Shown here: positions 18,900 to 29,740 of the stretch, piece by piece | How positions within the stretch are numbered: position 1 is the first letter of the stretch | Layout of the letters: every line of letters starts with the position of its first letter | Assembly: GCA_020852865.1 (NCBI GenBank) | Contig: JADYZZ010000070.1 | Location: 51,935 to 115,934, forward strand | Origin: Rubrivivax sp. | GTDB taxonomy: Bacteria > Pseudomonadota > Gammaproteobacteria > Burkholderiales > Burkholderiaceae_C | Length of the DNA stretch: 64,000 bases | Reading direction: 5' to 3' | Program-made: the position numbers and the translations under genes | Notes under the pieces: model-generated | What the model saw: only the letters and a program-made list of their open reading frames with translations | Databases searched by the model: none | Told to the model about the DNA's origin: nothing

Positions 18900-20831
18900 A
18901 TGCACGCACGCCAGAATCCCTCGACCCCCGCGGCAGCACGCCAGGCGCGCGCGCAGCGGCAATGGCAGCTCGGCGTCGCGCTCAGGGCGCACGGCAAGGA
19001 TGCACAGGCGCTCGACGCGTTCCGCCGGGCCGCCGCGCTGGCGCCCGGCGACGGCGTGTACTGGCTCAACCTCGCGGCGGCGGCGGCGCGCGTGGGCCGG
19101 CGCGACGTTGCGCTGGCTGCGGCGCGACGCGCGCTCGAACTCGACCCGACGCTGGTGCCGGCCTGCGAGCTCGGCGCCGAGCTGCTGCTGCGCGCGCACC
19201 GCTGCCAGGAGGCGGCGGCGCTGATCGATGCGCTGCCCGGCGACGTCGCGCGCAGCCGCGATCTGCAACTGCTGCATGTGACGGCGCTGCTCGGCACGCC
19301 CGACAAACGGCGCGCGCTCGACGCGGCGCTGGCGGCGATCGCCGTCGATCTGGCGCATCCGCGCAGCCATTACCTGCTTGGCTGCGTGCTGTCGGAGCTG
19401 CAGCTGTTCGAGGAGGCGGCCGAGGCTTTCCGTACGGCCTGGGTGCTCGAGCCGCGCCTGCTCGAGGCGCTCGAGATGAGCGTGCATCGGCGCCAGCATG
19501 CCTGCCTCTGGGACGGGTTCGACGCCGATGTCGAGGCCATCCGGCGTGCCCACGCCGCCGGCGCGGCGACGCGCAGCGTGCCCTTCGCGCTGTTCACCCT
19601 GCCGCTCGACGCCGCGACGCAGCGCGCCAGCGCGGCCGTGCAGGCCAGCCTGCATCGGTACCCGGCGGCGCCGCAGGCGCCGCGCCGCGTGCGGGCGCAG
19701 GGCCGGCTGCGCATCGGCTACGTGTCGAGCGATTTCGCGCGCCACGCCACGACGCAGCTGATGATCCGCATGCTCGAGCGGCACGACCGCGACGCCTTCG
19801 ACATCGTGCTCTATTCGCATGGCGCCGACGACGGCACGCCGATGCGCCGGCGCGTCGAGGCGGCGTGCACGCGCTTCGTCGACATCGCGCGCGTCGACGA
19901 CGAGCAGGCGGCGGCGCAGATCCGGCGCGACGGCATCGACATCCTGGTGGACCTGAAGGGCTACACCGCGGGCGCGCGCAGCGGCATCTTCGGGCGTCGG
20001 CCGGCGCCGCTGCAGGTGGGCTTCCTCGGCTTCCCGGGCACCTGCGGCGCCGGCTTCCTCGACTATTTCGTCGGCGACCGCGTGACGACGCCGCCGGCCC
20101 TGGCGCCGCAGTTCGCCGAGAAGCTGGCGCAGATGCCGCACTGCTACCAGCCCAACGACGGCACGCGGGCGCTGCCGGCCGCCGCCGCACGGCGCGAGCT
20201 CGGCCTGCCCGAGGACGCGTTCGTGATGGCCTCGTTCAACCAGGCCTACAAGATCACGCCGGCGGTGTTCGACACCTGGTGCACGCTGCTGCGCGAGATC
20301 CCCGACAGCGTGCTGTGGCTGATGCAGACCAACGAGCAGGCGGCGCGCAACCTGGCGCGCGCGGCGCAGGCGCGCGGCATCGGGCCCGGGCGCCTGTTCT
20401 ACGCGCCGCCGCTGCCGCTCGAGCAGCACATGGCGCGGCTGCAGTCGGCCGACCTGTTCGTCGACACCACGCCCTGCTCGGCGCACACGACGGCGAGCGA
20501 CGCGCTGTGGCTCGGCCTGCCGCTGGTCACGGTGTGCGGCGAGACCTTCGCCTCGCGTGTGGCGGCCAGCCTGCTGACGACGCAGGGCGTGCCCGAGCTC
20601 ATCGCGCCGGATCTCGACGGCTATGCCGACATCGTGCGCGCGCTCGCCGCCGACCGCGGCCGGCTGGCGGCATTGCGCGAGCGGCTCGTGCGCGCACGCA
20701 GTGAGCGGCCGCTGTTCGACGCGACGCGGTTCGCGCGCGACCTCGAGGCGCTGTATCGGCGCATGGCCGAGCGCGCGCGCGCCGGGCTGGCGCCGGAGCA
20801 TCTGTGGGCCGAAGCGGCCGAAGCCGGCTGA
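18900..20831 (+). CDS. TPR plus O-GlcNAc transferase-type (SPINDLY/GT41-like) glycosyltransferase
   Basis: TPR N-terminus; LRIGYVSSDFARHATTQLMIRMLERHDRDAFDIVLYS...GIDILVDLKGYTAGARSGIFGRRPAPLQVGFLGFPGTCG...DLFVDTTPCSAHTTASDALWLGLPLVT. Confidence 0.9.
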   Translation: MHARQNPSTPAAARQARAQRQWQLGVALRAHGKDAQALDAFRRAAALAPGDGVYWLNLAAAAARVGRRDVALAAARRALELDPTLVPACELGAELLLRAHRCQEAAALIDALPGDVARSRDLQLLHVTALLGTPDKRRALDAALAAIAVDLAHPRSHYLLGCVLSELQLFEEAAEAFRTAWVLEPRLLEALEMSVHRRQHACLWDGFDADVEAIRRAHAAGAATRSVPFALFTLPLDAATQRASAAVQASLHRYPAAPQAPRRVRAQGRLRIGYVSSDFARHATTQLMIRMLERHDRDAFDIVLYSHGADDGTPMRRRVEAACTRFVDIARVDDEQAAAQIRRDGIDILVDLKGYTAGARSGIFGRRPAPLQVGFLGFPGTCGAGFLDYFVGDRVTTPPALAPQFAEKLAQMPHCYQPNDGTRALPAAAARRELGLPEDAFVMASFNQAYKITPAVFDTWCTLLREIPDSVLWLMQTNEQAARNLARAAQARGIGPGRLFYAPPLPLEQHMARLQSADLFVDTTPCSAHTTASDALWLGLPLVTVCGETFASRVAASLLTTQGVPELIAPDLDGYADIVRALAADRGRLAALRERLVRARSERPLFDATRFARDLEALYRRMAERARAGLAPEHLWAEAAEAG

Positions 20832-20941
20832 GCCCCGGCGGCGCCGGCGCTGGAACTGGCGGCCTGGGCGGAGGCTTTTCGCGCCTTCGGCCCGAGCGCC
20901 TTGCGGTCAACATCGGCCGCAGCACAGCCGAGGGCCGAACC

Positions 20942-22069
20942 ATGAACGCCTGCACGATCCCCGTCTATCGCCCCGACCTCGGCGGCAACGAGAAGGCCTA
21001 CGTGCTCGAGTGCCTCGAGTCGAGCTGGATCTCGTCCAAGGGCCGGTTCGTCGAGGAGTTCGAGTCGGCGTTCGCCGCCCACCTCGGTGTCGCCCATGCG
21101 ACCTCGGTGTGCAACGGCACGGTGGCGCTGCACCTGGCGCTGCTGGCGCTGGGCATCGGCCCGGGCGACGAGGTGATCGTGCCGACCCTGACCTACGTCG
21201 CCTCGGCCAATGCGGTGGCCTATACCGGCGCGGTGCCGGTGTTCGCCGACGCCCAGCCGGGCAGCTGGCAGCTCGACCCGGCCGACGTCGCACGCAAGCT
21301 CACGCCCCGCACCAAGGCGGTGATGGCGGTCCACCTGTACGGCCATCCCTGCGACATGGACGCACTGCAGGCCCTGTGCCGCGCCCACCGGCTGTTCCTC
21401 GTCGAGGACTGCGCGCAGGCCATCGGCGCCGCCTACAAGGGCCGCGCCGCCGGCAGCTTCGGCGACGTCGCCACCTTCAGCTTCTTCGGCAACAAGACCA
21501 TCACCACCGGCGAGGGCGGCATGGTCGTGAGCGGCGACCGCACGCTCATGGCGCGCGCACGCCACTTCAAGGGCCAGGGACTGGCGGCGCACCGGGAATA
21601 CTGGCACGACGTCGTGGGCTACAACTACCGCATGACGAACATCTGCGCCGCGCTCGGGCTGGCGCAGCTCGAGCGCGTGGACGCTTTCGTCGAGCGCAAG
21701 CGCCAGATCGCAGCGCTGTACCGGCGCGGCTTGCGCGGCGCGCCGGTCACGCTGCAGGCCGAGTCGGCCGAGGTCGCGCACGCCTGGTGGATGGTGACGC
21801 TGCTGTGCGACGACCCGGCCGACCGCGACGCGCTGCGCCGGCACCTGGCCGCGCGCGGCATCGAGACGCGGCCGGTGTTCTACCCGGTGCACACGATGCC
21901 GATGTACGCGCAGCGCTTCCAGCGTAACCCGGTGGCCGAGGACACCGCCTGGCGCGGCGTCAACCTGCCGAGCTTCCCGGCGCTGGCCGACGCCGAGGTC
22001 ACCGCCGTATGCGACGCGGTGCACGAGTGGTATGGGTCGCGCCGAGGCGATCTCCAGCTCGCCGCCTGA
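20942..22069 (+). CDS. DegT/DnrJ/EryC1/StrS-family PLP aminotransferase
   Basis: ...VCNGTVALHLALLALGIGPGDEVIVPTLTYVASANAVAYTGAVPVFAD...FSFFGNKTITTGEGGMV (PLP lysine). Confidence 0.93.
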   Translation: MNACTIPVYRPDLGGNEKAYVLECLESSWISSKGRFVEEFESAFAAHLGVAHATSVCNGTVALHLALLALGIGPGDEVIVPTLTYVASANAVAYTGAVPVFADAQPGSWQLDPADVARKLTPRTKAVMAVHLYGHPCDMDALQALCRAHRLFLVEDCAQAIGAAYKGRAAGSFGDVATFSFFGNKTITTGEGGMVVSGDRTLMARARHFKGQGLAAHREYWHDVVGYNYRMTNICAALGLAQLERVDAFVERKRQIAALYRRGLRGAPVTLQAESAEVAHAWWMVTLLCDDPADRDALRRHLAARGIETRPVFYPVHTMPMYAQRFQRNPVAEDTAWRGVNLPSFPALADAEVTAVCDAVHEWYGSRRGDLQLAA

Positions 22070-22079
22070 GCCCGCACCG

Positions 22080-23276
22080 ATGCGAGCGTTTGCGGTGGCC
22101 TTCCTGGCCGACTACTTCGTGAGCTGGATGGGCGGTGCGTCGCTGCTGGGCTTCGTCGTCAACGGGGTGATGCGCGCGGCCGCGGCGCAGAACACGCGCG
22201 TGCATGTGCTGCTGTCGGCGCAGCAGCTCCCCGAGGCCCTGCGGCGCGAAGTGCGCGACTTCCTGCCGCTGCCGCGCGCGCAACTCGACGCCGAAGGCCC
22301 GCTCGCTTGCCTGCTCGACAACCTGCCGGCGCTCGAGCTGGTGCTGTTCTATCGCGACCTCGACGCCACGCTCGACGCGCTCGGGGTCGACGTGATCGGG
22401 CCGACCGGTCAGGACCTCGGAACGCAGCAGCGCCGACCCTGGTTCGCCTACGTTCCCGACTTCCAGCACCAGCATCTTCCGCGCTTCTTCACGCAGCGCG
22501 AGCGCCAGTTCCGGGACGGTCAGTTCCGTGCGTTGCTCGAGAACAGCGCCGGCCTGTTCGTCAACTCGGGCACGGTGGTGGCCGATCTCGAGCGCTTCTA
22601 CGGCGCCGCGGCGCGCTCGGCGCGCGTGCTGCGCCTGCCGCAGGTCTATCCCGACCTGGACGGCGCGTTCGGCGACCGCGAGGCCGAGGTGCGCGCACGT
22701 TACGGCCTGGCGCGGCCCTATCTTCTCAGTTGCAGCCAGCGCTGGCTGCACAAGCAGCACGAAGTGCTGGTGGCGGCGTTCGCCGAGCATCGCGCGCGCA
22801 ATCCGCGATCGGCGCTGCAGCTCGTGTTCACCGGCGAGCGCAGCGACTACCGCGATCCCGCCTACGCCGACGCGGTTGACGCGCTGGTGGCCGAGCTGGG
22901 CCTGACCGAGCACGTGCGCCATGTCGGCCTCGTGCCGAGGGCCGACCAGCTGCAGTTGATCCGCGGCGCGCGCGCACTGCTGCAGGCCAGCCTGTTCGAG
23001 GGTGGCCCCGGCGCCAGCGGCACGCTCGAGGCGGCGCTGCTCGGCGTGCCGGTCGTGGCCTCGGACATCGGCGCCAACCGCGAACTGCAGTTCGGGCAGT
23101 TCCGGTTCTTCGAGGCCGGGCAGCCCAAGGCGCTGGCGCGCGAGCTGGAGCGCTTCGAAGGCGAGGGCGTCGCGGCGGCGCGCCGTGAACCGGTGTTCGA
23201 CGCCGAGCAGATCGAGTTCCTGCGCCTGGCCAGCGGCCTGCAGACGATCGCTGCGTTGCGCTCGGCGGCCGCCTGA
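22080..23276 (+). CDS. Glycosyltransferase family 1/4-like
   Basis: LSCSQRWLHKQHEVLVAAFAEH...LLQASLFEGGPGASGTLEAALLGVPVVASDIGANREL. Confidence 0.85.
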   Translation: MRAFAVAFLADYFVSWMGGASLLGFVVNGVMRAAAAQNTRVHVLLSAQQLPEALRREVRDFLPLPRAQLDAEGPLACLLDNLPALELVLFYRDLDATLDALGVDVIGPTGQDLGTQQRRPWFAYVPDFQHQHLPRFFTQRERQFRDGQFRALLENSAGLFVNSGTVVADLERFYGAAARSARVLRLPQVYPDLDGAFGDREAEVRARYGLARPYLLSCSQRWLHKQHEVLVAAFAEHRARNPRSALQLVFTGERSDYRDPAYADAVDALVAELGLTEHVRHVGLVPRADQLQLIRGARALLQASLFEGGPGASGTLEAALLGVPVVASDIGANRELQFGQFRFFEAGQPKALARELERFEGEGVAAARREPVFDAEQIEFLRLASGLQTIAALRSAAA

Positions 23277-23294
23277 GCCGGCGTGCGAGAGACG

Positions 23295-23975
23295 ATGCGC
23301 GTCGCCGTCATGCAGCCGTACCTGTGGCCCTACGCGGGCTACTTCCGCCTGCTCGCGGCCAGCGATGTGTTCGTCGTCTTCGACTGCGTGCAGTTCATCC
23401 GCCGCGGACGCATCCACCGCAACGAATTCACGCGCGTCGACGGCGCCGGTGACTGGTTCACGCTGCCGCTGGCACCCGCCGCGCAGAGCGAGCGCATCGA
23501 CCGCATGCGCTTCGCCGACGATGCGGCGCTTGCCTTCGACGCGCGCCTGCCGCGCTTCGCGGCGCTGGCCTCGGCCTGGCGGGCCTGCGCGTCGCGCCAT
23601 GGCCTGGCTGCGCCGCGGCCCGGCGCGCCGCTCGTCGACTGGCTGCAGGAACAGATCGCGGCGCTGGCGCTCGCGCTGGGTCTGGGCACGCGCATCGTGC
23701 GCTCGAGCGCGCTGGCCGTCGATCCGGGGCTGCGTGCCCAGGAGCGCGTGCTCGCGCTCTGTGAGCGGCTGGGTGCGCGGCACTACCTCAATGTCGCCGG
23801 CGGGCGCGCGCTGTACGACGAGGCCGGCTTCGCCGAGCGCGGCATGACGCTCGAATTCCTGGCCGACTACCCCGGTCCGAAGACATCGGTGATCGAACGC
23901 CTGTTCGGCCCCGCTGCCGAAGCGGCCGAGACGGTGCGCGGCGAGATCCTCGCATCGCTCGCGTGCGTGCGATGA
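23295..23975 (+). CDS. WbqC-family protein
   Basis: MRVAVMQPYLWPYAGYFRLLAASDVFVVFDCVQFIRRGRIHRNEF WbqC signature. Confidence 0.9.
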   Translation: MRVAVMQPYLWPYAGYFRLLAASDVFVVFDCVQFIRRGRIHRNEFTRVDGAGDWFTLPLAPAAQSERIDRMRFADDAALAFDARLPRFAALASAWRACASRHGLAAPRPGAPLVDWLQEQIAALALALGLGTRIVRSSALAVDPGLRAQERVLALCERLGARHYLNVAGGRALYDEAGFAERGMTLEFLADYPGPKTSVIERLFGPAAEAAETVRGEILASLACVR

Positions 23976-24592
23976 AGACGCTCGTGCTGCTGACCTCGCG
24001 CGGCGGCGGCCATTGCATGCACATCGCCGAAGAGATCGAGCGCGGCACCTTGCCCGGGCTGCGGCTGGCAGCGGTCGTCACCGACAACCCCGATGCCGAG
24101 GTGCTGGGCAAGTGTCGCCGGCGCGGCCTGCGCTGCGATGTGCTGCCCTGGCCGGGGCGCGAGCGCGCCGGCGAACACGACGAACGCCTGGCGCGTCATC
24201 TGCAGGCGCTGGCGCCCGACCTCGTGGGCCTGGTTGGCTACCTGCGCATCGTGCGCCAGGCCACGCTGTCGCGCTGGGGCGAACACCTGTTCAACCTGCA
24301 TCCGTCGCTGCTGCCGGCGTACCCCGGGCTGGACGCCATCGCGCGTGCCTGGCATGCGGGCGAAGCGCGGCTCGGCGCGACGCTGCATCGCGTCGACGCC
24401 GGAGTCGACACCGGCGCCGCGCTCGCCCGCATCGCCGTGCGTGCGGGTGCCGTGGGTTCGCTGGAGGCGGCGACGGCGGCCGTGCACCGTGCCGAAGCCC
24501 TGCTGCTCGGTCGCGCATTGCGCGCCTGGCTCGACGGCGGCGGCTGGCCGGCCGCGCCGCTCGAGTGGTCGGAGCCGGAGGACAGGCCATGA
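23972..24592 (+). CDS. Formyltransferase-family protein (sugar N-formyltransferase-like)
   Basis: LFNLHPSLLPAYPGLDAIARAWHAGEARLGATLHRVDAGVDTGAALARIAV: HxSLLP and D motifs of formyl_trans_N. Confidence 0.82.
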   Translation: MKTLVLLTSRGGGHCMHIAEEIERGTLPGLRLAAVVTDNPDAEVLGKCRRRGLRCDVLPWPGRERAGEHDERLARHLQALAPDLVGLVGYLRIVRQATLSRWGEHLFNLHPSLLPAYPGLDAIARAWHAGEARLGATLHRVDAGVDTGAALARIAVRAGAVGSLEAATAAVHRAEALLLGRALRAWLDGGGWPAAPLEWSEPEDRP

Positions 24593-25812
24593 AGATCGTG
24601 TACTTCGACCCCGGCCTGGCCGGACGCGGCGGCCACAACTCGGCGATGCTCGCCGAGTTCGAGCAGGCGCTGGTGCAACAGGGCGGCAACCAGGTCACCG
24701 TGCTCGCCGCGGCGCGCCTCGCGCCGGCGGCGTTCGCGGGCTCGGCGCTGCGCTTCGTGCCGCTGTTCGAGATCGAGGGCTACCAGACCTTCGACAGCGC
24801 TGCGCTCGCCTCGGGCCATGCGTTGGCTGCCGTCGGCAGTGCGCTCGAGCGTGCGGACGACTTGCTGGCATGCGCCGACGCGGTGCTGATGCCCACGGCC
24901 TACCCGCTGCACGTTCAGGCGCTCGGGCGGTGCGCGGCGAGGCTGGCGGGGCGGCGCGTCGTGCTGGCTCTGATGCTGCCGGCCTCGTACTGGGCGCAGG
25001 ATGCCCTGGCGGTGCCGGCGCTCGATGCGGCCTTCGCCGAGGGTCTGGGGGCGCTGGCCGGGCACTGCGAGCTGTTCGCGTACTCGGAGACGGGTGGCTT
25101 CGATCTCGGCGGCGAGCGCTTGCGCCTGCCGACGCTGCTGCCGCCGGTGGCCGCGCCGACGATGGCGCTGTTGCGCGGCCTGGCGACGTCGCCGCGCGCG
25201 GCCGCCGCCGACCGCCCGCCGGTGATCGGGTTCTTCGGCTCTGCGTTCGGCAGCAAGGGCTTCGAACGGCTCGCCGCCGCGGTGCGCAGCCAGCTCGCCG
25301 ACGGTCGCGTGCCGCGCTGTCGGCTGCGTCTGGCTCTGCCGCCGCAGCAACGGCATCTTGCGCGCGCCGTCGCGCTGGCGCCCTGGGTCGAGGTCGTCGA
25401 CGTGGGCACGAGCAACGAGGACTATCTGCGCGCGATGGCCGCCGTCGACGCCGTCTGGACCTTCTACGACCCAGGGCACTACGGACAGAAGATGAGCGGC
25501 ATCGTTCCCGAAGCGCTCGCGCTGGGCAAGCCGCTGCTGGTGGCCGAGGGCTGCCAGGGCATCGTCGACTTTCTCGAGCACCACGCCCCGGGCTCCTATG
25601 TCGTCGGGCCCTACGATGCCCGAACGGCACGCGCGTTGCTCGATCTCGATCCCGCCACGCTCGCGCGGGCCGGCCAGTGCGCGCGCCAGCACGCGCCGAT
25701 CGCGCGTTCGCTCAAGGACATGGAGCGCTACCTCGCGGTGTGCGGGCTGCTCGGGGCCGAGCGCGCGGTGCCGCCGGCGCCGGCCGAGGCGCCCGCGCCG
25801 CAGGTCGCGTGA
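24589..25812 (+). CDS. Glycosyltransferase (GT4-like)
   Basis: MKIVYFDPGLAGRGGHNSAMLAEFEQALVQQGGNQVTVLA...VDAVWTFYDPGHYGQKMSGIVPEALALGKPLLVAEGCQGIVDFLE. Confidence 0.78.
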   Translation: MKIVYFDPGLAGRGGHNSAMLAEFEQALVQQGGNQVTVLAAARLAPAAFAGSALRFVPLFEIEGYQTFDSAALASGHALAAVGSALERADDLLACADAVLMPTAYPLHVQALGRCAARLAGRRVVLALMLPASYWAQDALAVPALDAAFAEGLGALAGHCELFAYSETGGFDLGGERLRLPTLLPPVAAPTMALLRGLATSPRAAAADRPPVIGFFGSAFGSKGFERLAAAVRSQLADGRVPRCRLRLALPPQQRHLARAVALAPWVEVVDVGTSNEDYLRAMAAVDAVWTFYDPGHYGQKMSGIVPEALALGKPLLVAEGCQGIVDFLEHHAPGSYVVGPYDARTARALLDLDPATLARAGQCARQHAPIARSLKDMERYLAVCGLLGAERAVPPAPAEAPAPQVA

Positions 25813-25840
25813 GCGGCGTCGTTGCGCAGGAGCCGAGAGC

Positions 25841-26698
25841 ATGCCAGGAGCGAATGCCCGCGCAGCCGCGCTTTGCGGCGGCAGCGCGTCGAGCGAAGCG
25901 TGCGGCGCGCCGGCGCCGCCGGTCTGCCGCCTCTGCGGCGGCGCGCTCACGCCGAGCTTCCGCCTGCAGGTGCTGCGCCGGCACGACGTGGCGTATCTGC
26001 AATGCGCACAGTGCGGCTCGCTGCAGACGGAGCGACCGTACTGGCTGGCGCAGGCTTATGCGCCCGGCGCCGCGGCACTCGACGTCGGCGCACTGCAGCG
26101 CAACCTCGAGAACTTCGCCTACTGCCTGGCCTTCGCGCGGCTGTTCGACGTGCGCAGCGCGGTGGACTACGGCGGCGGCGATGGGCTGCTGTGCCGCTTC
26201 CTGCGCGACCACGGCATCGATGCCTACACCTGGGACAAGTATGCCGCCTCGTCGTTCGCGCGCGGCTTCGAACGGCCCGCGGGCGGATCGCCGGATCTCC
26301 TGACCGCATTCGAAGTGCTCGAGCATCTGGCCGATCCGGCCGTCGAACTGGAGCAGATCTTCGCCTGTCGACCGCGCTACCTGGTGTGCACGACCGAGCC
26401 CTACGCGCAGCAGGGGGCGGACTGGTGGTATCTGGCGCCGCTGGGCGGCCAGCATGTTTTCTTCTACAGCGTCCAGGCCCTGGTGGCGCTGGGCGAACGC
26501 TTCGGCTACGGAGTTGCGCAGGTCGGCGCCAAGATCGTCTACGTGCGCAATGATCTGGGTGAGGAGGCGATGCGCCGCGTCGCGCTGGCCAAGGACGTGC
26601 TCTCGGGCTGGATCTTCCAAGCCATCCGCGGTTACGTCTTCACCCAGCCGACGCCGGGCGTGGCTTCCGACTTCGCGCTCGTCAGCCGCGTTCCGTAG
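25841..26698 (+). CDS. Class I SAM-dependent methyltransferase with N-terminal zinc-finger-like motif
   Basis: CRLCGGALTPSFRLQVLRRHDVAYLQCAQCGSLQTERPYW...AVDYGGGDGLLCRFLRDHGIDAYTWDK...LTAFEVLEHLADP. Confidence 0.85.
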   Translation: MPGANARAAALCGGSASSEACGAPAPPVCRLCGGALTPSFRLQVLRRHDVAYLQCAQCGSLQTERPYWLAQAYAPGAAALDVGALQRNLENFAYCLAFARLFDVRSAVDYGGGDGLLCRFLRDHGIDAYTWDKYAASSFARGFERPAGGSPDLLTAFEVLEHLADPAVELEQIFACRPRYLVCTTEPYAQQGADWWYLAPLGGQHVFFYSVQALVALGERFGYGVAQVGAKIVYVRNDLGEEAMRRVALAKDVLSGWIFQAIRGYVFTQPTPGVASDFALVSRVP

Positions 26699-27746
26699 GC
26701 GGTGCGGTGCGCGTCGCGCCGGGCGCCGGATGCCGGGCGCGCAGCGCGGCGGCCTGCGCCGCGTCGCCCAACACCTCCAGCACCACCGCCAGGTTGTGCG
26801 CCGCCAGCCAGCTCCCGCGCCCGGGCACGGCGCCGGGCTGGTCGGGCCGCTCGCCGATCGCCAGCGCCTGCTGCCAGGCCTGCTGCGCCAGCGCCACGCG
26901 CTCGGCGCCCCGCTCGGGCTCGTGCGCGGCCCAGTCGAGCATCAGGTCGCCCAGCGCGAAGTGGAAGTCGGGCGACGCGCTGCATTCGGGCAGCAGCCGC
27001 TCGGCCAGCGCCAGCCCCTCGGCGTGGCGCGCGAGCTTCTTCAACGAGAAGAGCCGACGCGCCGCGAGTTCCAGGTGCCAGGGCACCGCGCCGCGCAAGG
27101 CCTGCGCACGCGCGAAGGCGGCGGCGGCCTCGGCATGCTCCTCGTACACCGCATGGTCCTTGCCGAGCTGGAACCACAGGTAGGCCTCGTCGGGGCGCTG
27201 CGCGAGCTCGGCTTGGAGCAGCGCGCGGTTGCGCCCGCGCTTGGCGGCCATGCGCGCGGCGGCGTAGCCGTCGTGCCCGATCGTCAGGGCCAGCCGCCGC
27301 ACCGCCAGCGCGTGCTGCGGCTGCTCGTGCACGCGGCCGGCGTAGCGCACCTTGCCGGGCAGCACGCGGCTGATCCAGTCGCTGCCGCCCGAGGCGGCGC
27401 CGTGCTCGACGATGCGCAGCGCGCCCACGAATCCGGGCGGCGTCGCGCGCAGCGCGGCGAGCTGCTCGCCGCCTTCGACGATCCATTCGTCGGCGTCGAG
27501 CACGACATGCCAGTCGGCGCCGGCGCGCTCGAGCGCGGCGTTGCGAGCGGCGGCGAAGTCGTCGCACCAGACGAAGTGCTCGACGCGCGCGCCTGCGGCG
27601 CGCGCCAGCGCCCGCGTCGCGTCGCGCGAGCCGGTGTCGAGCACCAGCATCGCGTCGACCCAGGGCGCGGCGCTGGCCAGCAGGCGGCCGATGCGCGGCG
27701 CCTCGTCGCGCGCGATGACGACGAGTGCTATGCGCCGGGCGTCCAT
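26682..27746 (-). CDS. Family 2 glycosyltransferase (WaaE/SunS-like) with C-terminal TPR-like region
   Basis: MDARRIALVVIARDEAPRIGRLLASAAPWVDAMLVLDTGSRDATRALARAAGARVEHFVWCDDFAAARNAALERAGADWHVVLDADEWI. Confidence 0.87.
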   Translation of the reverse strand: MDARRIALVVIARDEAPRIGRLLASAAPWVDAMLVLDTGSRDATRALARAAGARVEHFVWCDDFAAARNAALERAGADWHVVLDADEWIVEGGEQLAALRATPPGFVGALRIVEHGAASGGSDWISRVLPGKVRYAGRVHEQPQHALAVRRLALTIGHDGYAAARMAAKRGRNRALLQAELAQRPDEAYLWFQLGKDHAVYEEHAEAAAAFARAQALRGAVPWHLELAARRLFSLKKLARHAEGLALAERLLPECSASPDFHFALGDLMLDWAAHEPERGAERVALAQQAWQQALAIGERPDQPGAVPGRGSWLAAHNLAVVLEVLGDAAQAAALRARHPAPGATRTAPPTERG

Positions 27747-28154
27747 GCTCCAGGATCTGCGCGCGCAGCCGCGTTCGGCGCCGCAGGGCCGAGGCGCGCG
27801 GCCGGCGCCAGGGCATGCGGCGACGGTGCGGCAACGGGCGACGGGCAGGGACTCATGGCGCCACTGTAGCCGCAGGCGGGTCGAGCCGGCATCGGGGGCG
27901 GCCGAGGCTTCGGTCGCGGTCGCTGCGCGCCGAGCTGCAGGCTGAGCTGCAGGCCGCCCGGGCCGCGCTGCCGGCTGCGGCCGGTTCAGCCGGGCTTGGC
28001 GGCGGCGCGGGCCGGGACGCGCCCAATGCCCTGACGCCCGCCGCGGGCTGCGCGCGCGGGTTGACCCGAGGCGCGTTTGCGGCCAAGGTCCGGGCTCTGG
28101 CGGCCGCCTGCCGGCGCACCGGTGCGGCCAGCGCCTGCAACCGAAGACGCCGAC

Positions 28155-29075
<921 letters not shown>

Positions 29076-29126
29076 CGCCGCGGGCCGGGAGCGCGTCCGG
29101 GGCTCCTGTGGCCCACGCGCGCACGG

Positions 29127-29465
29127 CTACCCGCCGCGCCGCAGGGGCGGCGGCAACGCCTCGCCGGCCTGGCGCCCGCGGAACAGCGCCGCACGCGCGA
29201 GCAGCATCGCCGTCACCGGCGCCGTGATCGCCAGCGCGATGGCCGCCAGCCAGGGATGGAGCACCGGCGCGCCGGCGCGGCTGCCGAAGAAGACGATCGA
29301 GGCCAGCGCGACCAGCATGACGGCCAGCGACGAGGCCAGCGCCGGTGCGTGCATGCGCGTGAAGAAATCCGGCAGGCGCGCCAGGCCGAGCGCGGCCAGC
29401 AGCGCGGCGGCGGCGCTGGCCAGCAGCAGCACGGCGACGGCGATGTCCGCGGCCGGCGGGCTCAT
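29127..29465 (-). CDS. mrpG: Monovalent cation/H+ antiporter subunit G
   Basis: GLARLPDFFTRMHAPALASSLAVMLVALASIVFFGS; operon position. Confidence 0.9.
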   Translation of the reverse strand: MSPPAADIAVAVLLLASAAAALLAALGLARLPDFFTRMHAPALASSLAVMLVALASIVFFGSRAGAPVLHPWLAAIALAITAPVTAMLLARAALFRGRQAGEALPPPLRRGG

Positions 29466-29740
29466 TCGATCGCCTCGCCGCGCAGCAAGAACTTGGCCAG
29501 CGCCACCGAGCCGACGAAGCTCAGCAGCGACACCAGCAGCGCCGCCTCGAACAGCATGCGGCTGGCGTGGCGGATGCCCAGCACCAGCAGCACGAGCAGG
29601 CCGAGCACGTAGATCAGGTCGAGCGCGAGCACGCGGTCCTGCGCGCTCGGACCGCGCAGCACGCGCGTGAGCGCGAGCGCGACGGCCAGCGCGTACAGCG
29701 CGAGCGTGAGGTCGACGGCCGACGCGAGCAACGGACTCAT
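29462..29740 (-). CDS. mrpF: Monovalent cation/H+ antiporter subunit F
   Basis: RVLRGPSAQDRVLALDLIYVLGLLVLLVLGIRHASRMLFEAALLVSLLSFVGSVALAKFLLRGE. Confidence 0.9.
   Translation of the reverse strand: MSPLLASAVDLTLALYALAVALALTRVLRGPSAQDRVLALDLIYVLGLLVLLVLGIRHASRMLFEAALLVSLLSFVGSVALAKFLLRGEAIE

Noticed and set aside
17520-20801. 1093-aa minus-strand ORF joining flagellin to upstream sequence
   Set aside because: Only the last 287 codons are flagellin; the upstream extension is antisense to the OGT-like gene and the flagellin ATG with leader is at 18383.
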